Program-made: the position numbers and the translations under genes
Shown here: piece by piece, positions 8,140-16,189 of the stretch
Position numbering within the stretch: position 1 is the stretch's first letter
Layout: each line of letters begins with the position of its first letter
Source of the DNA: an uncultured Alphaproteobacteria bacterium
Lineage (GTDB): Bacteria > Pseudomonadota > Alphaproteobacteria > RF32 > CAG-239
DNA length: 64,000 nucleotides
NCBI GenBank assembly: GCA_944391405.1
Contig: CALXTN010000008.1
Coordinates: 1-64,000, forward strand
Direction of reading: 5' to 3'
Notes under the pieces: generated by a model
Told to the model about the DNA's origin: nothing
Database searches by the model: none
What the model saw: only the letters and a program-made list of their open reading frames with translations

Positions 8140-9018
8140 TTATCCGGAACAATTACCACACTTTGAACATCCATTGCATAAGATTTTATAGCCACAGGTT
8201 TGGCAACGTTCGGCAAAAAATTTCACATACTGGGAAGTATGATTAAATAAGTCGGATTGTTCCAAAGGCATTAATTTAAAAACAGAAGGTTTACCTAAAA
8301 ATTGCAATCCTGATTTATAAGCCATAACACTTTGTAATTGTTTGCTGGGTAAATGATAAGTCTTTCCATCTTTAACAAAGTTTGTTCCTGTTTCCATAAA
8401 GCAAAAAGTAATATTAGCCTCGACACATTCTTGATATAAATTTAGGACCCATTGATAATCAAGAGGACGAGAGCCATCGTAATTTTCTCCACCGGCAATA
8501 ACTTGCTCAATTTGTTGAGAGGGCAAATATTTTTTAATACTGACCGGTGCTATAAAAGGAGCAACAAAAATTCCTTTATGTTTAAAAGGAAGTTGCAATA
8601 GGATAGGGATGCGCTCATCTGCGCGTATTTGATTTTCACAAGTTACATTAAGAAAAACATTTTCCCATCCATCTCCCCAATCAGGAGGTAAAACCTGAGC
8701 AATTCTTTCAGGGCGTTTGGTAATAAGAATAAAAACCACATCAGGTCTCTGTTTTATAATTTTCCAAGCATCTTTACGCCATTCATCGGCTTCTTCCAAA
8801 AAGAAATCAGAAGTCATGCAAACACGAATGTGCTCACCGCTTTTAATTTTGTAAGAGCCATCTTTATTTTTATTTAAAGGATAAGCAAAGTTGTTTTTAA
8901 CTTTATAAATATTTCGTCCATTACTGCCACGTTGCTTATCTAAAAAGTACATATAACAGTGCAGGCAACCTTCACTTTTTTTAATGCATCCGTGCCAAGG
9001 ATTCCAAATATCATGCAT
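8140..9018 (-). CDS. DUF5131 (phage Gp37/Gp68-like) protein with Cys-rich tail
   Basis: A 292-aa protein of the DUF5131 family. The start shows the family hallmark WNPWHGC followed by two more cysteines (GCLHCYM), a spacing that suggests a metal or iron-sulfur cluster; some treat the family as radical-SAM-like. Other conserved parts are VCMTSDFFLEEADEWR, ITKRPERI, NVTCENQ and AGGENYDGSRPL. The last about 25 residues contain six cysteines in CxxC-type pairs, which looks like a zinc ribbon. The start at 9018 places the hallmark at the N-terminus as in the family; AAGGG lies about 10 nt upstream. The family is common in phages and mobile regions and its reaction is not established. Confidence 0.82.
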   Translation of the reverse strand: MHDIWNPWHGCIKKSEGCLHCYMYFLDKQRGSNGRNIYKVKNNFAYPLNKNKDGSYKIKSGEHIRVCMTSDFFLEEADEWRKDAWKIIKQRPDVVFILITKRPERIAQVLPPDWGDGWENVFLNVTCENQIRADERIPILLQLPFKHKGIFVAPFIAPVSIKKYLPSQQIEQVIAGGENYDGSRPLDYQWVLNLYQECVEANITFCFMETGTNFVKDGKTYHLPSKQLQSVMAYKSGLQFLGKPSVFKLMPLEQSDLFNHTSQYVKFFAERCQTCGYKILCNGCSKCGNCSG

Positions 9019-9046
9019 AGCGATTAACCCTTTTTCAATAAAAAGC

Positions 9047-9075
9047 AGTATATAAAAAAAGTAGTTTAAAAGCAA
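9047..9075 (-). promoter_or_regulatory. Promoter of the DUF5131 gene
   Basis: On the minus strand TTGCTT (9075-9070), 17 nt, TATACT (9052-9047). The start of transcription would be near 9040, about 20 nt before the ATG at 9018. Confidence 0.7.
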
Positions 9076-9087
9076 GAGGAATGCAAT

Positions 9088-9495
9088 ATGGTAAATGAAG
9101 TTGAGTTATATCACCAAAGAAGAAGAGCGTTTATTATTGTGCCGCAAGTGGGCATAATTATAGCACAAAAGGGAAGTATAATGTCACACGTTGAAATTTT
9201 ACAATCACTGGGAATGTCACAAGAAAGAATAATGGAAACTATAAAAAATAATCCCCGCGGATATTTTATGGACAACACCTTAGTATTGTATCAAGGTGAT
9301 AATGTTAAAGAAAGCTCGTGTTGGGAGTTAAAGGAAGAAAATTACAAAGTAGTTGCGAAAAATTTTCCAGATATGCAAAAACTTTTTAGCCTTAACCAAG
9401 ATACACAAGTATATTTGGGCGTAAAGCGAGGAGAACTTGGTGCGATATGGGAAAGAGTACATCAAGTTCCGATAACATTTTTTGAAAAATATTAA
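9088..9495 (+). CDS. Small protein of unknown function, paired with an ASCH gene
   Basis: A 135-aa soluble protein with no domain I can name. The middle (MSHVEILQSLGMS ... NPRGYFMDNTLVLYQGDN) resembles a family of small accessory-region proteins that carry an RGY-x-NN/D-x-LV-YxGD pattern; this is recollection, not a database hit. AGAGGA lies 7 nt before the ATG at 9088. A second ATG at 9181 with AAGGGAA is an alternative start giving 104 aa. It is followed after 12 nt by the ASCH gene, so the two are probably cotranscribed, divergently from the DUF5131 gene. Confidence 0.6.
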   Translation: MVNEVELYHQRRRAFIIVPQVGIIIAQKGSIMSHVEILQSLGMSQERIMETIKNNPRGYFMDNTLVLYQGDNVKESSCWELKEENYKVVAKNFPDMQKLFSLNQDTQVYLGVKRGELGAIWERVHQVPITFFEKY

Positions 9496-9507
9496 GAGGA
9501 GAAATAA

Positions 9508-9843
9508 ATGCATCAAATGAAAGTGCGTCGCATTTATTATACCAAGCTAAAGGAAAAAACAAAGACGATAGAATTAAGATTGAACGATGAAAAGCGTCAA
9601 AAAATCAAAATCGGCGATAAAATAGAATTTAGTTGTGCTGAAAATCTAGAGGATAAACTTTTTGTAGAAGTGACCGCTCTTTATAAAGCTGCAAATTTTA
9701 AGGAGCTGAGTGGCAAGATTGATATAAAGAAAGCCGGATTTTCAGGAACACCGGAAGAAGTTCAGCAAATAATGGAAGAGTTCTATCCTTCAATAGAGCA
9801 ACAGAAATATGGTGTTTTGGGAATAGAAATAAAAAGGATATAA
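9508..9843 (+). CDS. ASCH-domain protein
   Basis: A 111-aa single-domain protein of the ASCH (PUA-like) superfamily, which binds RNA or modified nucleotides. The typical opening is visible: KTIELRLNDEKRQKIKIGDKIEF, where the ExRLND segment and the beta-barrel turn GDKIEF are characteristic. It also has VEVTALYKAANFKEL and a C-terminal LGIEIKRI strand. Some family members (YqfB) are N4-acetylcytidine amidohydrolases, but the substrate here is unknown. AGAGGAG stands 6 nt before the ATG. It follows the 135-aa gene and lies in the accessory stretch with DUF5131. Confidence 0.8.
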   Translation: MHQMKVRRIYYTKLKEKTKTIELRLNDEKRQKIKIGDKIEFSCAENLEDKLFVEVTALYKAANFKELSGKIDIKKAGFSGTPEEVQQIMEEFYPSIEQQKYGVLGIEIKRI

Positions 9844-9868
9844 AAAAACAGCCCAAGGACTGCTTTTT
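9843..9868 (+). terminator. Imperfect hairpin after the ASCH gene
   Basis: CAGCC and GG-A-CTG form a short bulged stem flanked by an A run and a T run just after the stop codon. It could act in both directions, since the lipoprotein gene converges here. Confidence 0.4.
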
Positions 9869-9886
9869 AAGTAAAGATAACATAAC

Positions 9887-10261
9887 TTATTCAAGAGCTT
9901 CTACCTCAATGATATTTTGATACATAGATAGAACACCGCTACGAACACCAAAAGTTTTGATACGATAATATTTACCTTTTTTCATCATACTGTAAATATC
10001 AGAACTGTTAAATCTACCTAAAATGAGAGAATCGTCAATTTTAAAAACTTCTTTATCCGTATAAATTAGATAATAGGAACGTTTACAAGGCTCTTCATCA
10101 AATTTAGGATCACCCTCATCATAATCAACAATATGCTCCTTACCGGTAACAGTAGCCGTAATTAGACTGTCAGTTTGATTTGAAGAAGGTGGTTCTCCGC
10201 AAGAAGATAAAAACACAACGCTCCAAAGAGCAAATACAAAATAAATAATTTTTTTATCCAT
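9887..10261 (-). CDS. Small lipoprotein of unknown function
   Basis: A 124-aa lipoprotein. The N-terminus has a basic start, a hydrophobic stretch and the lipobox LSSC (lipidated Cys about residue 21). The mature part, with ...YLIYTDKEVFKIDDSL..GRFNSSDIYSMMKKGKYYRIKTFG..... LSMYQNII, matches a widespread small lipoprotein/phage-like family with a conserved NSSDIY and SMY-NI pattern. Its function is unknown. It has its own promoter (10279-10307) and no obvious Shine-Dalgarno. Confidence 0.72.
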   Translation of the reverse strand: MDKKIIYFVFALWSVVFLSSCGEPPSSNQTDSLITATVTGKEHIVDYDEGDPKFDEEPCKRSYYLIYTDKEVFKIDDSLILGRFNSSDIYSMMKKGKYYRIKTFGVRSGVLSMYQNIIEVEALE

Positions 10262-10278
10262 AATCTATAAAGTTAAAT

Positions 10279-10307
10279 AATATAAAATCCTAACCATAGT
10301 ACTGCAA
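10279..10307 (-). promoter_or_regulatory. Promoter of the small lipoprotein gene
   Basis: On the minus strand TTGCAG (10307-10302), 17 nt, TATATT (10284-10279), giving a leader of about 12 nt before the ATG at 10261. Confidence 0.65.
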
Positions 10308-10362
10308 ATAGGCAGAGAGACAATATAAAATAAATAACAAAAAAAGGGGGGATAAGCAAAAA

Positions 10363-10386
10363 AAAAGACCACTAAAGTGGTCTTTT
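10363..10386 (-). terminator. Intrinsic terminator of the tRNA-Asp transcript
   Basis: A perfect 10-bp stem (AAAAGACCAC/GTGGTCTTTT) with a TAAA loop is followed on the minus strand by a long T run. It starts 8 nt after the tRNA CCA end. Confidence 0.85.
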
Positions 10387-10393
10387 GAACTAA

Positions 10394-10470
10394 TGGCGGG
10401 AGCGACGGGGCTCGAACCCGCGACCCCATGCGTGACAGGCATGTATTCTAACCAACTGAACTACGCCCCC
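10394..10470 (-). tRNA. tRNA-Asp (GTC)
   Basis: A 77-nt cloverleaf on the minus strand. The acceptor stem GGGGGCG pairs with CGCTCCC (one G-U), and the anticodon loop CTGTCAC gives anticodon GTC. The T-arm GCGGGTTCGAGCCCCGT is standard, the discriminator is G and the 3' CCA is encoded. It has its own promoter (10486-10514) and terminator (10363-10386). Confidence 0.97.
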
Positions 10471-10485
10471 ATCAGAACAAAAACA

Positions 10486-10514
10486 CTTATATATAACAAA
10501 AAAGATAAATGCAA
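10486..10514 (-). promoter_or_regulatory. Promoter of tRNA-Asp
   Basis: On the minus strand TTGCAT (10514-10509), 17 nt, TATAAG (10491-10486). Transcription would start about 8 nt before the mature 5' end. Confidence 0.7.
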
Positions 10515-10535
10515 GTATTTTTTTTATTTTTTTAA

Positions 10536-11606
10536 TTATTTTTCTCTTAACAAAGCTTCCTTAAGGGCAAGAGGTAAGTAAATACCTCTATATGTTGGAT
10601 TTTTTTGAATAAATTCATTCCATAAGCGAGCCTTAAAAGAGACATAATGTTGACGATATTCTTTAATAATCCACAATTTGAGATTGGTTTTGAGAATAAC
10701 ACAGCCGCCTAAAGTCATTTTATCACAGTTTCCATGCTCAAATTGATGAATAAGAGACAACAGAGATTCGGCTACGGGAAAATATTGGGATACACTTATA
10801 TTTTTAATAAGTGAGCCTAAGATATAAAATTTAATCTCATGGTGCCAACTTAAAAATTCCGTAAAATCAACAGAAAATCCAGAATTTCCCCATTGATGAA
10901 TTCTCGTACGTATAATCCGTTGAGCCGTATCTTCAATAAATGATTTTGTATTTTGCAAATTTTGTACGGCATACACAATTTTTTCAGGAGAGATACCCGT
11001 CTCTTGCTCTAAAATTGGTAAAAATTTCCTCATTTTCACGCGCAAGAAATCAGTACATTGATTCGATTCATCTTCAACCCATTGTAAATGATGTTCTGTT
11101 AGAAAATCTTTAAATAAACGTGGATGGACATTTAAAAAGGGACGTAAAAGAGTAATATTATCACGAACAGAAATCTCTTCCATTGCCGCCAGACCATAGA
11201 GACCGGAACCGCGCTGCAAACGCATTAAAAAAGTTTCTGCTTGGTCAAATAGATGATGAGCCAGAACCAGATGAGAAATAGAATGTACGTGGCACCAATT
11301 AAGCAGAAGATGATAACGAGCTTCGCGAGCTTTTTCTTCAATAGCAGAAGTTGGTTTTTCACCATCCCAATATAAAATATGGTGCTCAATTCCATATTTT
11401 TCCATTATACCAGCAACATACTGAGCTTCTCGGGAAGAAGTCGGACGCAAACCATGATCAACCGTCAGCGCTACAATCTGCAGAGTTGGGTATAATTCAT
11501 GAAAAATCAAAACAGAAGCCAAAGAATCAGCCCCACCGGAAACACCAAATGCTAAGGGTGTTTTTTCTAAATGATACTTATGAATAAAATTTTTTACTAT
11601 TTGCAC
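10536..11606 (-). CDS. tilS: tRNA(Ile)-lysidine synthase TilS
   Basis: TilS attaches lysine to C34 of the CAU-anticodon tRNA-Ile with ATP, so that it reads AUA; it is essential in the cytoplasm. The N-terminal PP-loop is SGGADS (residues 23-28), followed by VDHGLRPTSSREA and LAHHLFDQAETFLMRLQRGSG, both family-specific. With 356 aa it is shorter than the 432-aa E. coli enzyme, mostly in the C-terminal region. The start is a GTG at 11606 inside the last codons of the upstream cpoB (10-nt overlap), so translation is coupled. In many alphaproteobacteria ftsH follows tilS; here tRNA-Asp does. Confidence 0.94.
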   Translation of the reverse strand: MQIVKNFIHKYHLEKTPLAFGVSGGADSLASVLIFHELYPTLQIVALTVDHGLRPTSSREAQYVAGIMEKYGIEHHILYWDGEKPTSAIEEKAREARYHLLLNWCHVHSISHLVLAHHLFDQAETFLMRLQRGSGLYGLAAMEEISVRDNITLLRPFLNVHPRLFKDFLTEHHLQWVEDESNQCTDFLRVKMRKFLPILEQETGISPEKIVYAVQNLQNTKSFIEDTAQRIIRTRIHQWGNSGFSVDFTEFLSWHHEIKFYILGSLIKNISVSQYFPVAESLLSLIHQFEHGNCDKMTLGGCVILKTNLKLWIIKEYRQHYVSFKARLWNEFIQKNPTYRGIYLPLALKEALLREK

Positions 11607-12418
11607 CCTAAAGCCTCAGCCTCTTTTTTTGCTTTAGAAGAAATATCATTTGAAACTTTATCAAAAACTGCCGGAAGGTTGACAAAAGCCGTACAAGCTT
11701 CTTCTTTTTTACCGAGGGCTTTCATGGACATTCCAAGTTTCAGCAAGCAATCTGGTCCTTTAGTACCTTGAGGGTATTTACTGTAACCATCCTTAAATGC
11801 AACTGCAGCCTTAGCAAAATTTTGCTGTTTATAATAGACTTCTCCTAACCAATATTGTGCATTTCCGGCAAGATTATCATTGGGATAGGATATTAAAAAT
11901 TGCGAAAGTTTATTTTCAGCATCTGTCAGTTTATTATTTTTCAAATTAGTTAAAGCATTTTCATACAATTCCTTAGCAGGAACAGTTGTTGAAGTTTTAG
12001 AAATTTGAGATTTTTTTACGGCATTGTTTGCTGCTTTGGATTTATTATCTTTAGCAGCGGCTTTTGGGGCAGGGGAAGCAGTTACTTGCTTTTTAAATTG
12101 TTCAAATCTCAAATCAATATCTTTATCAAATGTTTCTATTTTCTTTTCGATATTTTTTAATCTGAATTCAATATTCTCAATTTTACCATTCATGTCACGG
12201 ATCATTTGGTCATATTCGCCCAAACGCATCTGAAAATTAGACACCGATTCTGTTGGCACTGTAGAATCATTTTTATCGCGATATAATTGACGTTGAATAA
12301 CGACAATATCACTTTTAATTTGATCAAGCTGATCCTGTATATATTGCTCTTCAGCATAAGCGTTAAAAGCATAACAAGACAACAAAATTCCGAGTGATAA
12401 GTAATAAGTTTTTTTCAT
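11597..12418 (-). CDS. cpoB: Cell division coordinator CpoB (YbgF)
   Basis: A 273-aa periplasmic protein of the Tol-Pal system that coordinates peptidoglycan synthesis with outer-membrane constriction. The signal peptide ends in AYA. A coiled-coil follows (about residues 20-115, many Q/K/E heptads), then an Ala/Lys-rich linker and TPR repeats (LYENALTNLKNNKLTDAENKLSQF, NAQYWLGEVYYKQQNFAKAAVAF). GAGGGT stands 5 nt before ATG 12418. It lies downstream of pal and upstream of tilS, the usual alphaproteobacterial order. tolQRA and tolB are not in this window. Confidence 0.93.
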   Translation of the reverse strand: MKKTYYLSLGILLSCYAFNAYAEEQYIQDQLDQIKSDIVVIQRQLYRDKNDSTVPTESVSNFQMRLGEYDQMIRDMNGKIENIEFRLKNIEKKIETFDKDIDLRFEQFKKQVTASPAPKAAAKDNKSKAANNAVKKSQISKTSTTVPAKELYENALTNLKNNKLTDAENKLSQFLISYPNDNLAGNAQYWLGEVYYKQQNFAKAAVAFKDGYSKYPQGTKGPDCLLKLGMSMKALGKKEEACTAFVNLPAVFDKVSNDISSKAKKEAEALGCK

Positions 12419-12481
12419 GTGACCCTCATTTAAAAAAAACAATATATATAGAATATAGGCTAAATATTTTATAACACAACA

Positions 12482-12511
12482 AAAAAACGTATTCTTTCGA
12501 ATACGTTTTTT
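12482..12511 (-). terminator. Intrinsic terminator after pal
   Basis: A stem CGTATTC/GAATACG with A/T flanking pairs and a TTTC loop is bordered by A and T runs on both sides. It separates pal from cpoB-tilS and could work in both directions. Confidence 0.8.
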
Positions 12512-12529
12512 CTAAGAAGTCAAATTAAA

Positions 12530-12982
12530 TTATTTGCTTAATTCAACAACAGTTACACCACGACGGCTTTTAGCATAAGCTTCTTCTGTATCACCAGGGA
12601 AAGCATATTCTTTACCGTATGAAACAGTCGCTACTCTCTCAGCAGAAATGCCCTGAGATACCAAATACTGTTTTACGGCATCAGCACGACGTTCACCCAA
12701 AGCTAAGTTGTATTCAGCAGTACCTCTCTTATCGCAGTAACCTTGAACAACAACATTTACTTTAGAATTCTTCTTCAACCATGCAATTTGAGAATCCAAA
12801 GCTGCAACAGCTTCAGATGACAAAGCAGAGCTATCAAAAGCGAAATAAACTGTTGTATCTGCATTTTCAGCAAATTCACGAGCGAGTTTAGATTGACAAT
12901 CGCTACCACCAAACCAACTACTTGTTGTAGAACAGCCTGATAATAAAACAACTGCACAAAGCAAGCTTAAAAGTTTTTTCAT
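12530..12982 (-). CDS. pal: Peptidoglycan-associated lipoprotein Pal
   Basis: A 150-aa outer-membrane lipoprotein that anchors the outer membrane to peptidoglycan as part of Tol-Pal. The lipobox LSGC gives a lipidated Cys17. The OmpA-like domain follows (about 40-150): VYFAFDSSAL, VVVQGYCDKRGTAEYNLALGERRADAV, with the Asp and Arg that bind diaminopimelate. Its length is typical. It is preceded by 158 bp without another gene, which must hold the promoter, and followed by a terminator. The usual upstream neighbour tolB is absent; ftsI lies there instead. Confidence 0.96.
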   Translation of the reverse strand: MKKLLSLLCAVVLLSGCSTTSSWFGGSDCQSKLAREFAENADTTVYFAFDSSALSSEAVAALDSQIAWLKKNSKVNVVVQGYCDKRGTAEYNLALGERRADAVKQYLVSQGISAERVATVSYGKEYAFPGDTEEAYAKSRRGVTVVELSK

Positions 12983-13140
12983 TTATTTTCTCCATATGGT
13001 TAAAAAAACTTGGTTGTTTATTGAGTGACCCCATAATCAACTAGACACATATAACTTAAGTAACAAAAGTAAATATTTCAATAACAAACTATACTATTTG
13101 TGTATAAACTTATGATTTATTTGCGGTATAACTCAAAACA

Positions 13141-14886
13141 TTAGTCTTTTTCAGTATAACTTTTGTATACGTGTAGCCTTTGAGTACTTAAATCATAGTT
13201 AGGTTGAACATTAAGAAGCGGAGCGACCTTAGAGATAATGTTAGCACCAGTAGGAACCGCATTCCACCCAGAAGTCGTAAATCCCCAAGTTTCTTTAGAT
13301 CCTTTAGGCGCATCAAGAACTACAATAAGCGCATATTTGGGATCTGAAACAGGAAAAGCTGCTACAAAAGAAGTGATATTTTTACCTTTAACATATTTAC
13401 CATTTTCAAGTTTATTTGCTGTACCTGTTTTGCCAGCAACTTCATAACCATCAATATTAGCATTTTTAGCAGAACCATAGATAACTACATCTCGCAAAAG
13501 TTTACGCATATCTTTTGAAGTTTGAGTTGAAATCACACGTTTACTTTTCCGATGAGATTCAAAAGTTAATGTTGGTGGTGTATAAATTCCCCCATTTAAG
13601 ATGGATGAAAAAGCAGTGATAATATGAATAGGAGTAACTGAAATTCCATAACCATAAGCGGTGGTGGCTACGGTATCGTCTTGCCAATAGTTTTCACTTC
13701 GATGTAAAGGACGACCTTTTTCGTAAATTTCCAAATTTTCAATTTTATCAAATAAACCAAGATTTTTTAAAAATTTAATTTGTAAGTTTTTTCCAACTTT
13801 AAGAGCCATTAATGCTGATGCAATATTGGAAGAATGAATAAGAGTTTCACCCACTGTTAACCATTTTGCCGGAACGCGATAATCAGTAATTAAATGGCGC
13901 CCCATTTTTAATGGTTTTGTAGCATCAAAACTATCAGTAATTTTTATTTTTCCACTATCTAGGCCAAGAGCAGTATTAAATACTTTAAAAACAGAGCCAG
14001 GCTCATAAACGCCAAGAGTTGCAAAATTAAATTTAATATTCTTATCCTTAAAACCACGTTTGTTTAAGTCATAATCCGGAACGGAAGATAATGCGATAAT
14101 TTCAGAAGTATTAATATCCATAAGAATAGCTGTTGCACGCTCTGCTTTAAATTTATCTTTTGCATGGATAAGTTCCTCACGAATGACATATTGAACTCCT
14201 AAATCAATCGTAAGCCGTAAATCCTTTGTAGAGGTACTCAAACGTTCGTTTAGAGATTTTTCAAGTCCTGCAATACCGTTATTATCAATATCAGTATTAC
14301 CAAGTACGTGAGCTAATAATTCTTTTTGTGGATAAACCCGAACTTCACTGGGTTGAAATTCCAATTCTGGAAATCCTAAAGCATTAACTTTTGCTTGCTG
14401 TTGTGGAGAAATATTACGTTTTAAATAAACAAAGCTAGAACGTCTGGTGAGTTTAATTAAAAAATCTTCATAAGAAATATCTGGAAAAATTTCAGAAAGT
14501 TTCTTAGCAATTAGTTTTGCATTGCTAACTTTCTTAGGATTAGTAAATAAATTAACAGTAGGGAGGTTCGTTGCAATAACAATACCATGTCTGTCAGTAA
14601 TATTCGCTCTATGTACAGGAAATGTTAAACCTGATCTGGGTCTATAATAAGAAATAGCTTCACGATTAATTTGGATGCCATCAACTAAACAAACATGAAA
14701 TAAGCGAATTATAATAACTAAATAAATAAATAAAAAGAGCCCAATGATAATAAAAATACGATTGCGGCAGATATTAACCGTTTCATCTTCAGTTTCCCAA
14801 CCAAAGGATCCTGAGGAAAAATAAATCTCTTGTCCAGGAGCATAAGTATAATTATTTTTCTTTTTTGATAAGCTAACTTTCAACAC
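13141..14886 (-). CDS. ftsI: Septal transpeptidase FtsI (PBP3)
   Basis: A class B penicillin-binding protein, 581 aa, that cross-links septal peptidoglycan. One N-terminal membrane anchor (about residues 44-66) is followed by the dimerisation domain and the transpeptidase domain with S298-x-x-K301 (GSVFK), SSN near 352 and K486-T-G. FtsI and its family are targets of beta-lactams. The GTG start at 14886 has GGGA close upstream and lies 12 nt after ftsL. It ends the mraZ-rsmH-ftsL-ftsI cluster; murE and the rest of the usual dcw cluster do not follow. Confidence 0.96.
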   Translation of the reverse strand: MLKVSLSKKKNNYTYAPGQEIYFSSGSFGWETEDETVNICRNRIFIIIGLFLFIYLVIIIRLFHVCLVDGIQINREAISYYRPRSGLTFPVHRANITDRHGIVIATNLPTVNLFTNPKKVSNAKLIAKKLSEIFPDISYEDFLIKLTRRSSFVYLKRNISPQQQAKVNALGFPELEFQPSEVRVYPQKELLAHVLGNTDIDNNGIAGLEKSLNERLSTSTKDLRLTIDLGVQYVIREELIHAKDKFKAERATAILMDINTSEIIALSSVPDYDLNKRGFKDKNIKFNFATLGVYEPGSVFKVFNTALGLDSGKIKITDSFDATKPLKMGRHLITDYRVPAKWLTVGETLIHSSNIASALMALKVGKNLQIKFLKNLGLFDKIENLEIYEKGRPLHRSENYWQDDTVATTAYGYGISVTPIHIITAFSSILNGGIYTPPTLTFESHRKSKRVISTQTSKDMRKLLRDVVIYGSAKNANIDGYEVAGKTGTANKLENGKYVKGKNITSFVAAFPVSDPKYALIVVLDAPKGSKETWGFTTSGWNAVPTGANIISKVAPLLNVQPNYDLSTQRLHVYKSYTEKD

Positions 14887-14898
14887 GATATCCCATTA

Positions 14899-15258
14899 TT
14901 AACGTTCAGAATTAGCAAGCTGACGCAATCCTTTGGTGTTTTTTGCAAACATTGTCGGATTCTCAAACAACTCACCTTCTAATGGTAAAGCAGAATAGTT
15001 AATAATTTGTTCAGGTTTAATAAAATCTAGAGAAATATATTTTCCCGCCAAAACCTTAAGTCGCTCAGGATTATTTAATTCACTCCAATCCGCCTCTAAA
15101 ATATGAATATCACGAATGTCACTTTCAATATCGCGGTTAATTTGAGCCAGCTCCTTCTCTAGATTCTGCACGTCATTCGTCAATACGAAGTAATAAGAAC
15201 CAATAACAATAGTAAATAAAAACCATAAAATAGAAAGAGCTGTCTTTACATTACTCAT
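14899..15258 (-). CDS. ftsL: Cell division protein FtsL
   Basis: A 119-aa bitopic division protein assigned from position and architecture: a short cytoplasmic tail, one membrane helix (about residues 8-27), a short periplasmic coiled-coil (NLEKELAQINRDIESDIRDI), then an alpha-type extension (LNNPERLKVLAGKYI). FtsL recruits the FtsWI septal synthase together with FtsB and FtsQ. It overlaps the end of rsmH by 8 nt and precedes ftsI, as in other dcw clusters. Sequence conservation in this family is low. Confidence 0.85.
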   Translation of the reverse strand: MSNVKTALSILWFLFTIVIGSYYFVLTNDVQNLEKELAQINRDIESDIRDIHILEADWSELNNPERLKVLAGKYISLDFIKPEQIINYSALPLEGELFENPTMFAKNTKGLRQLANSER

Positions 15259-16189
15259 GGGGGGATTCCTTTCGTTTAATGGCGTATCTAAGCTTTGCTG
15301 AGCGTGCGCGAGGGTTCATAGAACATTCTTCTTCTGAAGGCATAATAGCTTTAGAAGCAAAATTAAAAGGTTTTGAAGAGGAGTTCTTTTCAATATCATC
15401 AGTATTTTTGTAACGAGAGATATGAACTTTTTTATCTGAATTTTCAGTAAAGAAAGATTTTACGATTCTATCTTCAAGAGAGTGAAAATCAACAACAACA
15501 ATTCGTCCTTCTGGAAGGGTGATATTAAGAGCTCCAATTAAGCCATCTTCTAACTGTTGTAATTCATCATTAACGGCAATACGAATTGCTTGAAAAGTTC
15601 TAGTAGCTGGATCAATTTGTTCTCTTTTTTTAGGCAAAACGGAATAAATAATCTGAGCTAATTCAGTCGTTGTTTCAATAGGCTTCTGATTGCGATACAA
15701 AACAATCGCATGAGCAATTTGACGAGATTTTCTTTCTTCACCATATTTGTAAATTAAATCAGCCAAATCTTGCTCATTCATAGTGTTGACTATGTCTTTG
15801 GCAGATAATCCAGCCTGAGACATTCTCATATCAAGAGGAGCTTCTTTGGAAAAAGAAAAACCTCTTTCGGGATTATCTAATTGCATAGATGAAACGCCAA
15901 TGTCGAAAACAACACCATTAACCGGAGAAGAAATGAGTGTGTCAATTTGGCTAAATGTCCCACTAACAAATGTAAAGCGATCTCCATAAATGGATTTTAA
16001 TTCTTCCGCTCTTTCTAAAACGAAAGGATCTCTGTCAATTGAAATAACATGACAATTTGCGCTTTTTAAGATAGCTTCTGTATAGCCTCCATTGCCAAAT
16101 GTGGCGTCAATATAGGTTTCCCCATCGCGAGGAGCTAAGGCTTGTAAAACTTCATTAAGCATAACCGGAATGTGTTTTGAGGATACCAT
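15251..16189 (-). CDS. rsmH: 16S rRNA m4C1402 methyltransferase RsmH (MraW)
   Basis: A 312-aa SAM-dependent enzyme that N4-methylates C1402 of 16S rRNA. The opening HIPVMLNEVLQAL, the SAM loop DATFGNGGYTEAIL and the conserved GVVFDIGVSSMQLDNPERGFSF and FHSLEDRIVK are diagnostic. The C-terminus ends with the typical NPRARSAKLR. The ATG overlaps the mraZ stop by one base (TAATG), so the two are translationally coupled. Confidence 0.97.
   Translation of the reverse strand: MVSSKHIPVMLNEVLQALAPRDGETYIDATFGNGGYTEAILKSANCHVISIDRDPFVLERAEELKSIYGDRFTFVSGTFSQIDTLISSPVNGVVFDIGVSSMQLDNPERGFSFSKEAPLDMRMSQAGLSAKDIVNTMNEQDLADLIYKYGEERKSRQIAHAIVLYRNQKPIETTTELAQIIYSVLPKKREQIDPATRTFQAIRIAVNDELQQLEDGLIGALNITLPEGRIVVVDFHSLEDRIVKSFFTENSDKKVHISRYKNTDDIEKNSSSKPFNFASKAIMPSEEECSMNPRARSAKLRYAIKRKESPHE

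Noticed and set aside
6843-10261. Possible Bacteroidota origin of genes lacking Shine-Dalgarno sites
   Set aside because: These genes have ordinary sigma-70 promoters (TTGACA-17-TATAGA and similar), not the Bacteroidota -33/-7 pattern, and other genes in the stretch do have ribosome sites.
10393-10581. Plus-strand reading frame starting MAGATGLEPATP
   Set aside because: It is the antisense translation of tRNA-Asp, a well-known spurious ORF in databases.
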